Below, piece after piece: positions 34,440 through 48,100 of a stretch of 64,000 nucleotides of DNA. The notes below the pieces were generated by a model that saw nothing but the letters and a program-made list of their open reading frames with translations, was not told the DNA's origin and did no database searches. Source of the stretch: Aquila chrysaetos chrysaetos (lineage: Eukaryota; Chordata; Aves; Accipitriformes; Accipitridae); the NCBI RefSeq assembly GCF_900496995.4, contig NC_044029.1, forward strand, positions 2,790,001-2,854,000. The letters are read 5' to 3'. The position numbers were made by a program, and so were the translations under genes. Numbering within the stretch: position 1 is the first letter of the stretch; each line of letters opens with the position of its first letter.

Positions 34440-35663
34440 TTTATTGCGATCTTGTACCAAGCAGTAAGACTGAACATCTGTATGCTGCAGATTTAAGCAC
34501 ACCAAAATGTATACATTCACTTTAAAAAATTGTTGCTTATCACTCTTCATTGGTAGTAGTGAAGTCAGCTGCCTGCTCAACTAAGTTACACAATATAGAG
34601 TGTTTCAGCATGCTTCCACTGAGAAAAATATTCAACTGCATGAAAGTAGTAAATCTCACCTTAGAAGATGAAACTGTAGCAGAAAATGCAGCAATGCCCT
34701 CTTCATACAAGAATAAAACTTCATATGGAATTTTCACGTTTTGAGAATACTTCTCTACATGAACATTCAAAGATAATCACATAAAGCTGTGTTGGAAAGA
34801 CCTCGCTTTTTTAAAAAAGAAAAAAGACCACTGCTAAAGTCAGAATTTAGACTACTTCAGATAACAACCTTGACCCAAAAAAGTATTTTAGTAGCAAATT
34901 ATATTGATGCAATTTTAATCTTCCACACATATTACTAATAAATAAGTTCCTCTAAGACATCCCTTGCCAATTAGATTCATATCCTGCTCCTACAACACTA
35001 AGCACTAAAATGAAGGGATACATTTAAATGATGTTACGCTTAAACGGAGTTACTAATATGATACTAAGACTCTTACAGAAATGTGAACAGGTTTACAGTT
35101 ACATTTACTAAAAAGTTACAGTAAATCTACAGAAAAGGTTGTCCTTGTACTCTCCCAACATCCTAAAAGGGATCAAATTCAGTTACATTGTTACTGGAAA
35201 AAATCCATACAAAGATGCATTTCCCTTTATCACCTGTGTTAAAATCCTCCTCCACAATAATCTTATAGACACAAAAGTACAACTTCTTTTCTGTACAAAG
35301 GAAAAGCTTTAAAAACACAGCTTCACATTTTACTACATTTTTGCCCTTCTCAGCTTCCAAGTTCTTGCAAAAACAAATATAGTTTCTCAAAAATGAATTT
35401 AAAAGATGTCCACATTAAAAAAATAAAGCCTACAAAAAGTTCAAAGATCTAAAAAAATGTTACTCCTATGGCAAAGTGATCTCCTACTAGTCCAAAGTCC
35501 AGAAAGTTACCGATGTCCATTTAATATTATCTTTCTTCATTTATCCAATTTATCAGGATCCAATCACATTATTTGTAAGAAGTCCTTGAGCCGATGAGAG
35601 GGCAGAAGAGATCTCTACAATTAAAAACAGGAGATCAATAGGGTGTGCCTTTCAGAAAGATAC
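34440..35663 (-). other. TMPO: TMPO 3' UTR (3' end uncertain)
   Basis: Noncoding sequence after the LAP2-beta stop. The nearest AATAAA on the minus strand is at 34445-34440, about 1.2 kb downstream; ATTAAA occurs at 35525-35520, and further AATAAA hexamers lie near 34.13 and 34.09 kb. Multiple 3' ends are possible. Confidence 0.45.
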
Positions 35664-38600
35664 TCATTTGGCACCACCCGGAGAGCCAATAGTAAGATAG
35701 TTAGAGAAAGGATTTCCTTGATTAGTTTCCATAGACTGATAAACCAAAAACAAGAAGACTAAAACAACAACAAAGAGAAGAACTTTTATCCACAGGGGAA
35801 TGGAGCGTTCTTTTTTTGTTGGTGGCTTCTCCGACTTGATGTCAGTTGAGGTACCATATTTTGGAGCATACTTAGAGTAACTTTCCTCCATTCTGAAGTC
35901 ACTGGGCTCTATAGGCCGGCTAGCAGCTCCTTTGATTGGTCGACGGCAGCTAGCACTGTTAATCCAAAAAAAAAAAAAAAAATTAAAATTAAAATATTGC
36001 ATATTTAAAAGAGCAATCTAAGGTATACAGGAAAGTTTTAGTATAATTAAAGAACTAAAAATTATTTCTAGTGAATGCAGTACCTCAAATATCTGTCTCA
36101 AACTGTAACATGTCTATCATTACTATTTTTAAAGTTAATAATTCAGTGTTCAAACACCCCTTAAAAAAAAAACCTCAAATGCCACTTCACCCTATCCACA
36201 TAATCAGTGGATCATAACTGGCAATAAGACTCTAGGAACTCTCTCTACTTGCATCTTTAATGATCACTTAGGCAGCCCCACTGGGATTTCTAAACCTAAT
36301 ATTGTCCCTGGCCATTAGAATATCTACTGATGGCTAAGCTGATACACAGAGCCAGAGACAAAGCGGTATGGGTTAAGAAAACCACATACATTGCCAAGTC
36401 CTTATATACAAGGAGCACACGTGCATGATTTTTATTCAAAAAGTGGTATAGATTTAACTACGCTGATAAGACCTCAAAACAAGAGAGCAGATACACCACA
36501 GCAGTAGTAACTGGTACCATGTATTCTCCTTATGGTAAGACTTTATGCAACTGCAGTTTAAACTGAAGCTATAATTAACATGTTGGAAACACAGGAGTTG
36601 ATTTCACATCTTAATATAGGGAAAGTTTTTCTCCTATTCTCTGAACAGAATGAAGTTTTGTGAATTGTGTAATTATCCAGAGGGTTGTTTCAATTTTTGT
36701 TTAAATACAAAGTTGCAAAGAAAAGTGTAATAGCCCTTCCTAGGTGCCATCCTTATTCATGCTAAGAGTAATCTTTGACTACAACAGGACTGCTACTTAA
36801 AGGAAAAAAATAGGGTATCTGAAAATTCTTTTTGGCTCTCAAAAAGAAAGCTCAAATATATGCTGGGAGACCTTTTCGTAATTTAACAGCAGGCCTAAAG
36901 CAGTTGCATCTAGCCAAAAATTTAAATATTGTGACCCATTACCACAGAGAAGCCCTTTACATTTAACGTCCAGAAGTTCCAGTAATAATTCCTACTATAC
37001 TACTACCCTGTTCTCCCACCCCAAATTTAAATAAAGAGGCTATTTTGGCTAACAAAACTATGTATATAGAACAGAAGAGCTAGGTGGTCATCTCAACTGC
37101 CATTGAGCCAGAGTGCAAAACTGTTCCTCAGAAATCTACCAATATAAACAAAGAATACTTCTCAGCTTAAACAGGTTTACAAGAACCAAGAAACAAGCCC
37201 CCATAAACCTTAGAAATACCTAATTCCTGTAGGTGTTGAGACTTCATAAGGGAACATTTCCTTAAGAATATCCCTTTCTACTCTTCGTTCTTCTGTATGA
37301 GTTCTCTCCGCCACCTAGGAAACCAAAACCAGTTATAGACCTAACAAACCGCAAAACAGAAAGCTCCTGCATAGCTATCTCAGTGACCGTAACCATGTGC
37401 AATTTTAAGAATGAACAAGTCACCCAGTGACATTCAAGAAGTTTACTTCTTGGGTTTTAGAAGTTAGTTTAACCTTTGTTAGTGGCAGCTGTCTGGTCAC
37501 TTTTGGCGTCTTAAAGCATTCAGTGCTCTCCTCAGTTTCCTTTAAGATAAAGAATACGTTGTATAAATACAATACACCTGCCAGCCAATGATGTAGATGA
37601 TCAAAAAAAAACTTAACCATCACCTCTATCATGGCTGTGTTGAGCAGATCACAGGATTGGTTGTGGCCAACATGATTAAAAAAGCACTGATGTGGGCAAT
37701 CTGTCTCTTCTTGCTGTAATAAACAATGCCACAGTACAGTAAAATACTAACTGAAAAAAACTTCAGCAGTTTGAAACAGAACATCAAGTTTTCCCACAAC
37801 CTTCTATTTGACAACTAAGTCTACATTCCAGTCACATTATAAATAAGTAAAGCAGCACATTTCATAGTCTCAGACCCTTTGGTAGAATAGGCTTCACGGT
37901 TGTTAATACAAGTTTTATCTACAGTAACTACATGTAGCAATGAACTCCATTTAAATTCAGCCAAGCATTATCTTGTAATGTAAAATTGCACAATATTACA
38001 GTACTACATTAATACAATTACATATACTTGCAAGTGCTTTAGACAGTTCTCCAAGAGGTATATAATTTCAGCAGCTTGAATAGGTTAACATTAAAGAATC
38101 ATTTTCTTGATAATCGACAGGAATCTACGGATGCTTTTTAAATTCAGGCTTTTGGTCTATAGTAATCCTATTATTTGATTCCCTAAATTAAGGCACATTG
38201 TGTTTTTTCAGGACAGGCTAATTTACAAGATCAAAAGGTAGAAAACCCAATTCTATCATTGAGCTATTCAAAGAATTTAAAAGGAAAAAAAAAATTCTAC
38301 ATTTTGTTCAATAAAATAGCAGCACAAGGAGAAATAACACACCAAAACATATTTGGCTTAGGAAACAAAGAAAGAGAAAAAAAGAAAAAAAGCAGGATTT
38401 ACACACACACACACACCCCCCATCCCAAATCCAAAAGGGGAAGGTAAACATATGTTTATATTCTCTCTTTTATGCCATGTGACAACACTAGTTTATTTTG
38501 GCTAGTGCCACCTGGGTAATGATCTCCTCTACCCCTTCTGTACTAAGCAGTAAGCACATACACACAAGATCTTGTTCACAGAGTAAGCAAGAGCAATCTA

Positions 38601-41600
38601 AGCTTTAATTTATTTACTTCAGCTGTCATCAATGGTTGCTTTGGTGTTCTTCTGGGCATGTCTGAGAGTTCACTGATTGACAGTGTAGAAGCTGCGTGCT
38701 TGAAATTTCCAGGCACCCTATTGACAACCTGCCGAGATTCAAAATTGTTCAAACTCAGAATCAGCCAAAAAACAAAATAAAAGGGGGGAAGGTGGCAGAA
38801 CCAAACAACAAAACCTTTACGTGCATTGAATATATGCATGTTAGGAGTTAACTCCAGAAGGTTGTGTAACGGATACTCTGAAATAAGCACAGGAAACACA
38901 TTTCTTATCATTCCAAGTAGTTTCTTTTAAGCCATTTAGAAACTTAAAAGCTATTTAGTTCACACGAAAAGCCAAACTTAAAAGCAGATATTCTGCATGT
39001 ATTTAAATAAATTAAGAAAAGATCTAAGCTTTTAAAGTGGTTCTTTTCAGCTCTCCCCCCAAAAAGACATTAGATGGGACCTAGGTGTCTACCTAGTCCC
39101 ATTTCAAAGTGAACAGCATTAGGTATCAATACAGATACTAAATATGTGGTTTCAAAGACTACTGACTAGTCTTACTTTCCTTAAAACAGTCTTTTATCTG
39201 TTCAAAACAGAATGATTCTGTCAGTAAAGATATATTACAGAAAAATACCACTTGCATGATTTATTAAACAAATTTACTAAGCATATTTACTAGGGTCTCG
39301 TTGCTTGCAGTCAATATAGTTTCAGCTATGGGAGTACTCTCTGATATTACAGCATCATCTACAGGCAACTGTGCTGTAGCTTCCACCTGTTTGTTTAAAA
39401 CAAACAAAAGAAAACAATTGAATAAAATAGCCACTGGGACCCTAACAGCGAGAAAAAAAAACTTGTCTATTGTAAAAAGCCTCTCATCACCCTTTTCCTT
39501 GGTGTTCTTCTTGACACTCTTGTAGACTCCCTAGAAAATGCCTGCAGAGGTCCACTTTTTGAAGATCCACTTGTCCAGACAGTCTCAGTAACTCCATCTT
39601 GAGAATAGGTCTATTCAAGCATCAAACACATGATCAAATGCATGAAAGCCAGCTCTCAACATTGGATACCCACAACCAAAAGCCAGAATAGCATGCATAC
39701 GCCAGAAGCAGTGTGTTTACAATCAAAAAAAAAAGTGGATCCCAATACATTCAATAATGAATAGCTAGCTAGATTAATAGTGTTGACCACAATACTTACG
39801 TTAGAGCACATTATTATTCAAATACAGAACTGACTAGATAATGCACAACAGGAAAAACTGGTAATTTGCTCACTGCAATAGAGTGAAGTAACTAATGCTG
39901 CAAGTAGTTACATCAAGTCATGGACAGCAGATATGCTAGCTTCCAGGCCCATTACCTTACCTGCCTACACAAAAAAATTAATCTATAAGCATAAGCAGAA
40001 AGCATCACCTTGTTCTCTACCCAGACAGGGGTCTATTCTCTCAAGCAGAGATGGGAATGGTTTTGGGCACAGCCACCTACATTTCAACAGGAACTAATCT
40101 CCAGCTGCAGGGGGGAGATGTTTTATAATCTTAAAAGTTTCCACATACAGAGATGAAACTCACAGTTTTCACACAACAGTAGGTTTAAACAATCAAGCCT
40201 GACACAGATCTTTACAAATCTGAGTAACAACATGAAGTGCCAAACTTTTATAGCCATTAACAAACACAGACCCTTCCCCATGACTTATTGCAAATTTTAT
40301 GCTCAAAGAAAAAAATCCTCCTCAAACCTAACTCCAAACATAGACCTGGAGGGAAAGGGAGATGAGGGTCTGCTTCTTCTAGATTATATACAAGATTTTC
40401 CTTTTGATTTGGTTAAGTTTAAAAATAAAAATTATTAGTTTGTTAATACTGAAATCTTTGCACATTAACACCTCATGCACTGATGTATTACCAAGTTTTT
40501 GGAAGTTACACTCGGTGCTGATGGAAGTTAGAGAGACTGGTGCAACTGTCAGTTACAGGTCTAACCAGCAGACAACTTCACTGGAACAGTATTAGCCCCA
40601 AAACAATGTGTTAAGAGAGCAGGCTGGAAAGCATTTATTTATCAAGAGGGGAAAAAAAGGTCTAACAATGCCCTTATCTATTCCCCACTTGCATCTTCAA
40701 AGTTACTCCAGTGAAACTAGAAGCAGAGCAGCTTTATGCTCTTAAGTCCTGTATTACAGCTGCTACATATCCAGCAGAGGGAGCACAAGCGTTTTGCTTT
40801 ACTCCAAAGTCACTGAAATACTTTGAAAGCCAAATGATGTGTATTTATGCACAGACCTCAAGTCCAAACAGATTCAGATGTTTCGTATAGAGTTGTAGAT
40901 TTCAGCCTAAGTCTCCAATATTAAATTTAAACAGACTTCTGATGAAAGATCTCCCAACCCTCTTTATATATTCACCAGACACTGGCTTCCCTTCCCTATT
41001 AAGAAAAGCTTAACCTGCAATCTTCACTCATGACTCCCCATCTCACCCCTATACACTTTCCATTTGAGAGGTGTTCTTCCTTAGAAGCTTAGAGAAAAAC
41101 ACTAATTTCAGAGTGGTTCCACTCAAGAAAACAGTAAGGCAATTCCCTCATCCTACTAATAGAGAGCTCCCCTGCCCCAGGCTGTTTGACTAGGAACTGG
41201 TTTTCTTCTAATGAAGAATTAGAAGTACTTCAGTAAGTAACCACCTCTCTCCCTAGTTCTTCAGATGCTTGTCAGTCATGTGTTTTAAGTACCAAGTTTC
41301 AAGTTTTTTCTGGCATGAAAAGTCCAGGAAAAAAAACAGCAGAAGACCCATCCAGACTTCAGCAGAGCATATTCAACAGACAAAATTTAAAAAAAAAAAA
41401 ATAATAATAATAAAAAAAAATTGTTGTCTACAGTTACAGTCATCCTCAATGTCAATTGAGCAGGCCTTGTCTGCTTATCCCACAAATATTTGAACTAATT
41501 AAACCCTATCAAAATGTAAGCCTCATTTTAGGTACACCAACACCCTGCATATAACCAGAGAAAGCAACAATGGTGTGGTACACAAGTACCATTCAGAATG

Positions 41601-44600
41601 TGCTTTTAACTGTTGTATTAATCATGAGCAGTGAAGCTATAGATTATGAGTTTACCTCAGCTATCACCTACCAAGTTTTTTATTGGGTGTATGCCACATG
41701 AAATTTGTATGCCAGCAGCTGCAACACTGCATGTTTTATTTTTAAGAAGCCCAGCTATACAGGTAGTCAAAAAAATGCAGGGAGGAGTAGGGGAACACAG
41801 CACATGCAGAATGTCACTACACAAAGTCTCAATGAGAGAGAGCAGTTCTACACTGCTAGGAGACCTTAACATTTACTTTGTTTAGCCTGCCTCTTTCTGT
41901 TCAGCACCATTTACTGTGAGGCATTAGGCCCAGTTTTGAACTCTAATTCTATATTCACCTACCTGATTGGAGGGGGGCATTCGAATTAGGTTTTTCTTCC
42001 AACTTTTCCAGCTCACTATGATGAGGCAATTAAGCACAAACAGCCAAGCTGAAATTCATCTAGCCCTCCACTGCTAACTGACTGATAAGACCCATAAGCC
42101 TGCTCAACCTCCCCACCCAATTTCTTTTGTGCCAGCCTGCTTCAAGACTATCTATTCGCACTCTTTTCTTAAGAGAACAGCAACATCCATCCATGCCAAA
42201 TGACAGACAATATTTTCAGCAGTGTACGTCTGGACTAAGACTAGTGCTGCACAGGACCAAGAAGTGACTAATAAGTCTGCTCACACCACTCTACCAACCA
42301 GTTTTCAGCCCCACCACTCTTCAGAGCCTCATAATCTTTGAGCCAATGCCACACACTGCACAACAGCCGCATATTATTCTGCAGAATGAGTATGGTCACT
42401 TGACACAGTAGCTGCAAACTTAAGATCCAATTTCACAGAAAGAGGGAAAGAAAAAAAAAAATACATCTTCCCACCTTCCACTTTTGTTCTCAGCAAAATA
42501 TATGACTACACATATTTGCTAGCCAAAAACATTGAGCTGTTCTTCGCTTCAAGCGGCTGTAATTTTTTGTCAGTGGGGTGTTTTTTTGGGTTTTGGGGTT
42601 TTGGTTTTTTTTTTTGGTTTGGGTTTTTTTGTTTGTTTGTTTTAAATACAGCAGTCAGGAGTTGAAAGGTAAAAGGTTTAACAAGCTAGAGAGCAAGTTG
42701 CTGAAGAATTTGGTATCCTTTTGAAATTAGATCATTTTTTGATTAAGTGATATTCCTTTGATTAACTACTGGTAATTAAAATATGCAAGTAACAACATAT
42801 TGCATCTATACTGCACATATAAAAGATTGCAAGACAAAACATGGAAAGGACCTAATGTTATTACAGTGAAATTGGATGACCAAAAATTGAGTAAGCGCTC
42901 ATCACTTGAAATGCCACAAAAATACATCACTGTATCTCTTCCCTTTTATTCTGTAAGTGGGTTCCTGAAAACTAGGAAGCTTTGTCTGTTGATAGCTGAA
43001 TTAAATACCTCTATTACACTGAGGCTGGCAAGGATTTCTGGGTGAACAGCAATTTAGAAAAAAGTAAACCTTAAATACAAGAACCTCAAGATTCAGATGT
43101 CCATTATAAAGACCATTGAGCAGGAGTTGTCCGAATAAATTAAGGAATATTTTGTGTGTTGAACTAAGTGTGTGTTTTGATTTGTAGAAGTGAAATCTGT
43201 TCAGCTTGTAGCATAAAAATCCAATTAAAAATAAGCAGAACTAGCTACAGATCTCCATAACTGTGTTGTATTACCCAAGCTCACATAGCAGCAATGTTAC
43301 CTGCTTTAAGACATCCATAGCAAAAGCATGTTTATACATACATACACACTATCTAAATAGGAAGTATCTGGCATTTAGTGTAAGTAGTGAGAAAAGTAAT
43401 TGATCTGCTAAAATACATCAAACTATTAACAGGATGGATTTTGAGTCACTGAACGTTTTCTATACAAGTCCTTTACTGTAGCACAACTCTACTAGTTATT
43501 GGTCAGATGAATAACACTGTAAAGATGCTAAGTAACCTAAGCTGGGGAACAGGGTATTTAGTGACACTGTCACATCACAAGGACAGATCAGCCACCAACT
43601 ACTGAATCCAGCATTCAGCCAGCAGTTTGAAAACATGAGGTGCTTCTGTAAAATCCCTCTTTCACCAAGACAATAGATCTAATATTTTTTATAAGTAAAG
43701 GACAAGTGGTACATACAGCAAGATTTAAACTTGTTATTTATTATTTTTCCTCTTAGGAGAAGCTTTCCAACTCATTAATGTCTACTCTAGTACTGCTGCT
43801 ACGAGCAAAGTTGAGGAAAAAAAATATTATATAGATAGCTAGTCCATGTGTGTACACACATAAACACACTTCTATATATATAAATATAGGTGTAAACAGA
43901 AGTACATTACTTCATGTATTTAAACCACAGCTATTAAACAGATGTATTCAAAACGCATACATGTATCTATAGATATCAAGCCAGATAGATAGGAATATGA
44001 TGTATGCATACATATTTAAAACAATTTCTAAAAAAACAAACACAAAACCCAAAAACCCCAACCTTTTTCCAAATTCTTTTTTTTTTTTATTTGAGAAACT
44101 GCTTCTTTTATGAATCAAGTTGTTTACAAACATCCAACAGGATGACATCAGCCCATCTGACTTAAAAACCTGTCAAGTTTCCAGAACTAAACATGTTAAA
44201 GTTGCCTATTATTTTTCTCTAAGAGGTGCTGCAGCAGCTGGCAAGTCAGACAAACAGCTTTTAGGAGACCATAATTTTGAATGTTATCAGACAGGCTAAA
44301 ACCAGCAGCTATAGTTAATTCACAAGATTTTCATGCTGTATTAGAACAGGCTTTCTGAAAGAACTTTTAAAAAACAGCATAGCCCACTTAGTCAAATGTG
44401 ATTATGTTAAAAGTAGTAAGCTGTTTAGTGAACACATCACCTGCAGTTAGCAGCTGTTCCAGATGCCACTAAATTAAACATACCTGGTTGTGTTCAACAA
44501 CTCTTTTTTGTTTGAGTGCTACTGGAGTCTTCGTCCTGGCTTTCAATGGTTCTCTCTTCTCAAGCCTCAGCTCAGTCTTCGGATCTGTAACCGGTTTTAA

Positions 44601-45136
44601 TAGAACTAGTTTCTATAATACATACTGGTTGTTGTACTAGTTTAAATCAATTGTATTTTAATAAAAATTCATTTTAAGAGGCAACATAACTCTGTTATGA
44701 GTTACCATTTCCTTAAAAAGTTGTGAGATACAGGTAAGTTTCTCCATTGAATGTAGAAGAACAAAGACTTTTGAAGAATAACCTTAAAAACTATTTTAAA
44801 CCACTGACCCAAGTACTTCAGTTTTGTCCTAAAAATCTTACATTTCAGTTATGCTTTGACCAATCCAGCAGTTCCACTTAGAAACTGGTATCAAGTTGCA
44901 ATTATTTTAACCAAAGTACCATTATACTATTGATTGTAGTAAGGGTATTGAAGCTTTTCAACATTGTTTAGGCTGTTAGTTTTGTTTCCTTTAAAATAGG
45001 CCCTTTTATATAAACTCCTTTTTGATGCCGAAGGGTGAGTGGTTAGCAGTCATCTTACCAGTAAGAGGATGTATTATTTCCACCCCCTTTCTAAAATTCT
45101 AATAGCATTACACCAACAAATTTAGAGTTTATTTAT

Positions 45137-45169
<33 letters not shown>

Positions 45170-48100
45170 GCAGAGGGAAGTGTCTGTTTGGTTTTGGTCC
45201 CATCCCCACCCCCGTGTTTGAACAGTTTGGTAATTAGATGAAGCATATGTAAGAATAAGGAGATAGCTGTCAGTTGTGACTGGGCTCTTGACTGCCCTAA
45301 AAATAAATAAATAAATCTCTAACATCCCTTCCCCCCCAAAAGTGCAAGAGATTAAAGTTCAAACACAAGCCCAAGCATACAAGGGAGATCCATTGAGTCC
45401 CTAGCTGTATTTCAACCCTTTCTGTCCTAACTCCATGGAAGTTCCTGTAAAAACAAAAAAAAACCCACTCCCAAAACCAAACCACAGAAAATAAGCATCT
45501 TCTAACATTCCATTCAAGACACTCTTTAAAGCCCACACTGTTTTTACTTTTGGTAAGATGTATGATGGTGTGTTTTAGGTTCCACTTCCCCCGCCCCTGT
45601 ACTTTTTTGATATAAAATTGATATTAAAACCACAAAACCCACACCCAAGACCAATCAATCAAGCTACCCCAAACTAAGTCCATAAGGAACAGAGCATAAA
45701 AGGGATTGAGTCATATGAGAGACATTAAACAAAAGAAGTACAGAATTTTAGTAAATAAACATTCATACGCTATCCCACAGCAAATAACTACTGTGAGCAC
45801 TGTAAGACAAAATTGCACTTGCACTTAAAGATGAATTGCAAAGAACACTGGAACACTTAATATGCAGTTCTCCTACCTATCAGATTTACAGGCTCCAGTC
45901 TGGGGAAAATGGACAAAAGGGAACAGTTTGGTAGCAAAAAGTTTCCCTTCCCAGAACAGGCACCTGGATCACTGTGGTAGTACTGCATGATCAAGTACAT
46001 GACTCGCATGGTACCTAGAGCAGTATCTCAAAGCCTCACCTAACAGGAAGATTATGCCCTCTAGGTATTTCTTCTACTGTAAGTATTACTGATGTATAAT
46101 TTGAATAGTTCACAGGCAAGTTCCTCTTGAGTCTTACCTTCTTCATTGTCACTGTACTGGTCAGAATCATTATTTCCATTCTGTCTGGTGTTCTCAGCAG
46201 TTGAAGAAATCACTGGGAGAGGTACAGGTGCCTTCAGTTCTGGATCTTGCTCCATCAGTTTCAACAGTTTTTTCTCATAAAGTTTCCTAGTAGTAGCTGT
46301 AACAAGGAAGGATACATGCTAAAGATACAGTTTTCATCTTTCCTGACTTGATTGCTAGAACTCAGCTGTTATATATCCCTTGGGAATCTCTGAAAGTGTG
46401 TTTTTTATTTTTAATGCATCTGTATGGCCCAAAGCATACACCTCTAGGTATATAACTCTACCTCTAAGGCTTCTTTTTGGTTTAAGAGAATTCTTAAGAT
46501 AAACTTAGACCTCTTAGCACACTGAAAGTTACAAGCATTTACCTATAAAAAGGGAACTTACCTGCTTCTTAGGTGCTTTGTTTCATATGGGGCAATATAC
46601 AAGTTGTTATGCCCTCCCAGAAAATTTAGGGAGATTGATATTGCAAGAGCGACAGCTTCCATGCATATTCCACTATTATCCTCTTAATCCCTTTACCCTG
46701 GAACTAGCACCCTTTCCCCCTTAGTTTAACCTTTGCCCTGTTGGCAAATTCAGTCCAATAAGGATCAGAGGTGGTGCAAGTAAGCAGCAACAACGGAACT
46801 TCTGTTTGCTGCACCTAGCCCTCAGGCTGGCTTGCTTGATCTAGGAAGACAGCTGTTTAAAACTAAATTGTATGAAGGCTAGCACATACTTCCATGTCAG
46901 GACTGTGCTGGCAAAAATCTGTAGAGGTTAACTGGTGCCTGAGCTGTTAGCTGCAGAGAAGTCTAACCTTAGAAGACTTCAGATAAGAGGAAGCCACCCT
47001 TAAAAAGAAGTGGCAGACTCTCACAAGAAACAGAATCCAGAACTAAGGCTTTTACTTAGACCAAATTTGAACATCTTTCCAGTGGACTACATAGGTACTT
47101 GAATTTTTCAGAAGATTTGAGCACTATTCAAGAGGAATAGGTTGAATGGGAAGGCATACAGAAACAGCTAGCAGAAAATATTATGCATGACTTTGAATAC
47201 ACATGGGACTCCAGGCTCCATCACTGACACTTCCATCCACCCAGGATTTCAAGGACATTCCACAAAAGGCTCAGCACGCTACAGGCAACCATCTCTTTTC
47301 TGAAGAGTTGTGAAATCGAAGTCCTTTGCCATTGGCTTAGTGTGCAATCTGAAAGGCAAGGAGCTTTGATCCCACATCACAGATGAGTGCCCAAGGCAGA
47401 AGATTAAGCTGAGGTCAGGACTTCTATGATAGGTTAGCATGCAGGATAGAATGCTAGGTTCAAGGAGCCAGAAAAAATATTAGTAAAGGAAAACTTTATT
47501 GCACAATGCAGTGAGTAGGAAATGCTCTAGGGAAGGGGAAGTTCTCTGTTCTCATTCTGCTCTCGATGCTATGAGGTTATTATGTAAGATGTGTTTTCTA
47601 TTTAAGCAGGCCCCAGATCTCAACCTCTGTATCAGAAGACCTAATTACCCCAGCACTGAACTTTAACTAATGGATACGCAGCTTCAGAGCAGAAGTTCAA
47701 TATCTCCAGCTGGCCTAGAACACGAGAGGAACAAACTGTGGACTTGGCTACACCACCGTGGTTCAAGTCTTCCCAATGTAAATAGTTCAATGAAAGCATA
47801 TTAAGTGGGAAGTAGGATTGCAAGAGTATTGGTACTAAACTTAGTAAGTAACTGTATCAGAGAAGCTTAGCACTCAGAACTGAGGCTTAGTGACAAATAT
47901 GTTGAACAGATGAATATTTGCTAGTTCAGTTGACCTACCTACAATTGGGCCAGGGTTTAGTCCATACTTCACAAGTTGCTCTTGAAGATCTTCATTACTC
48001 ATCTCTGTTATATCTAGGTCATCCTTCTCCTCTGGCCTGGGTTTGTCAGTTTTCTTTGTGGCCTTCTGTGAGTGTGCAAGGGAGAAACAAGACACAGTGT

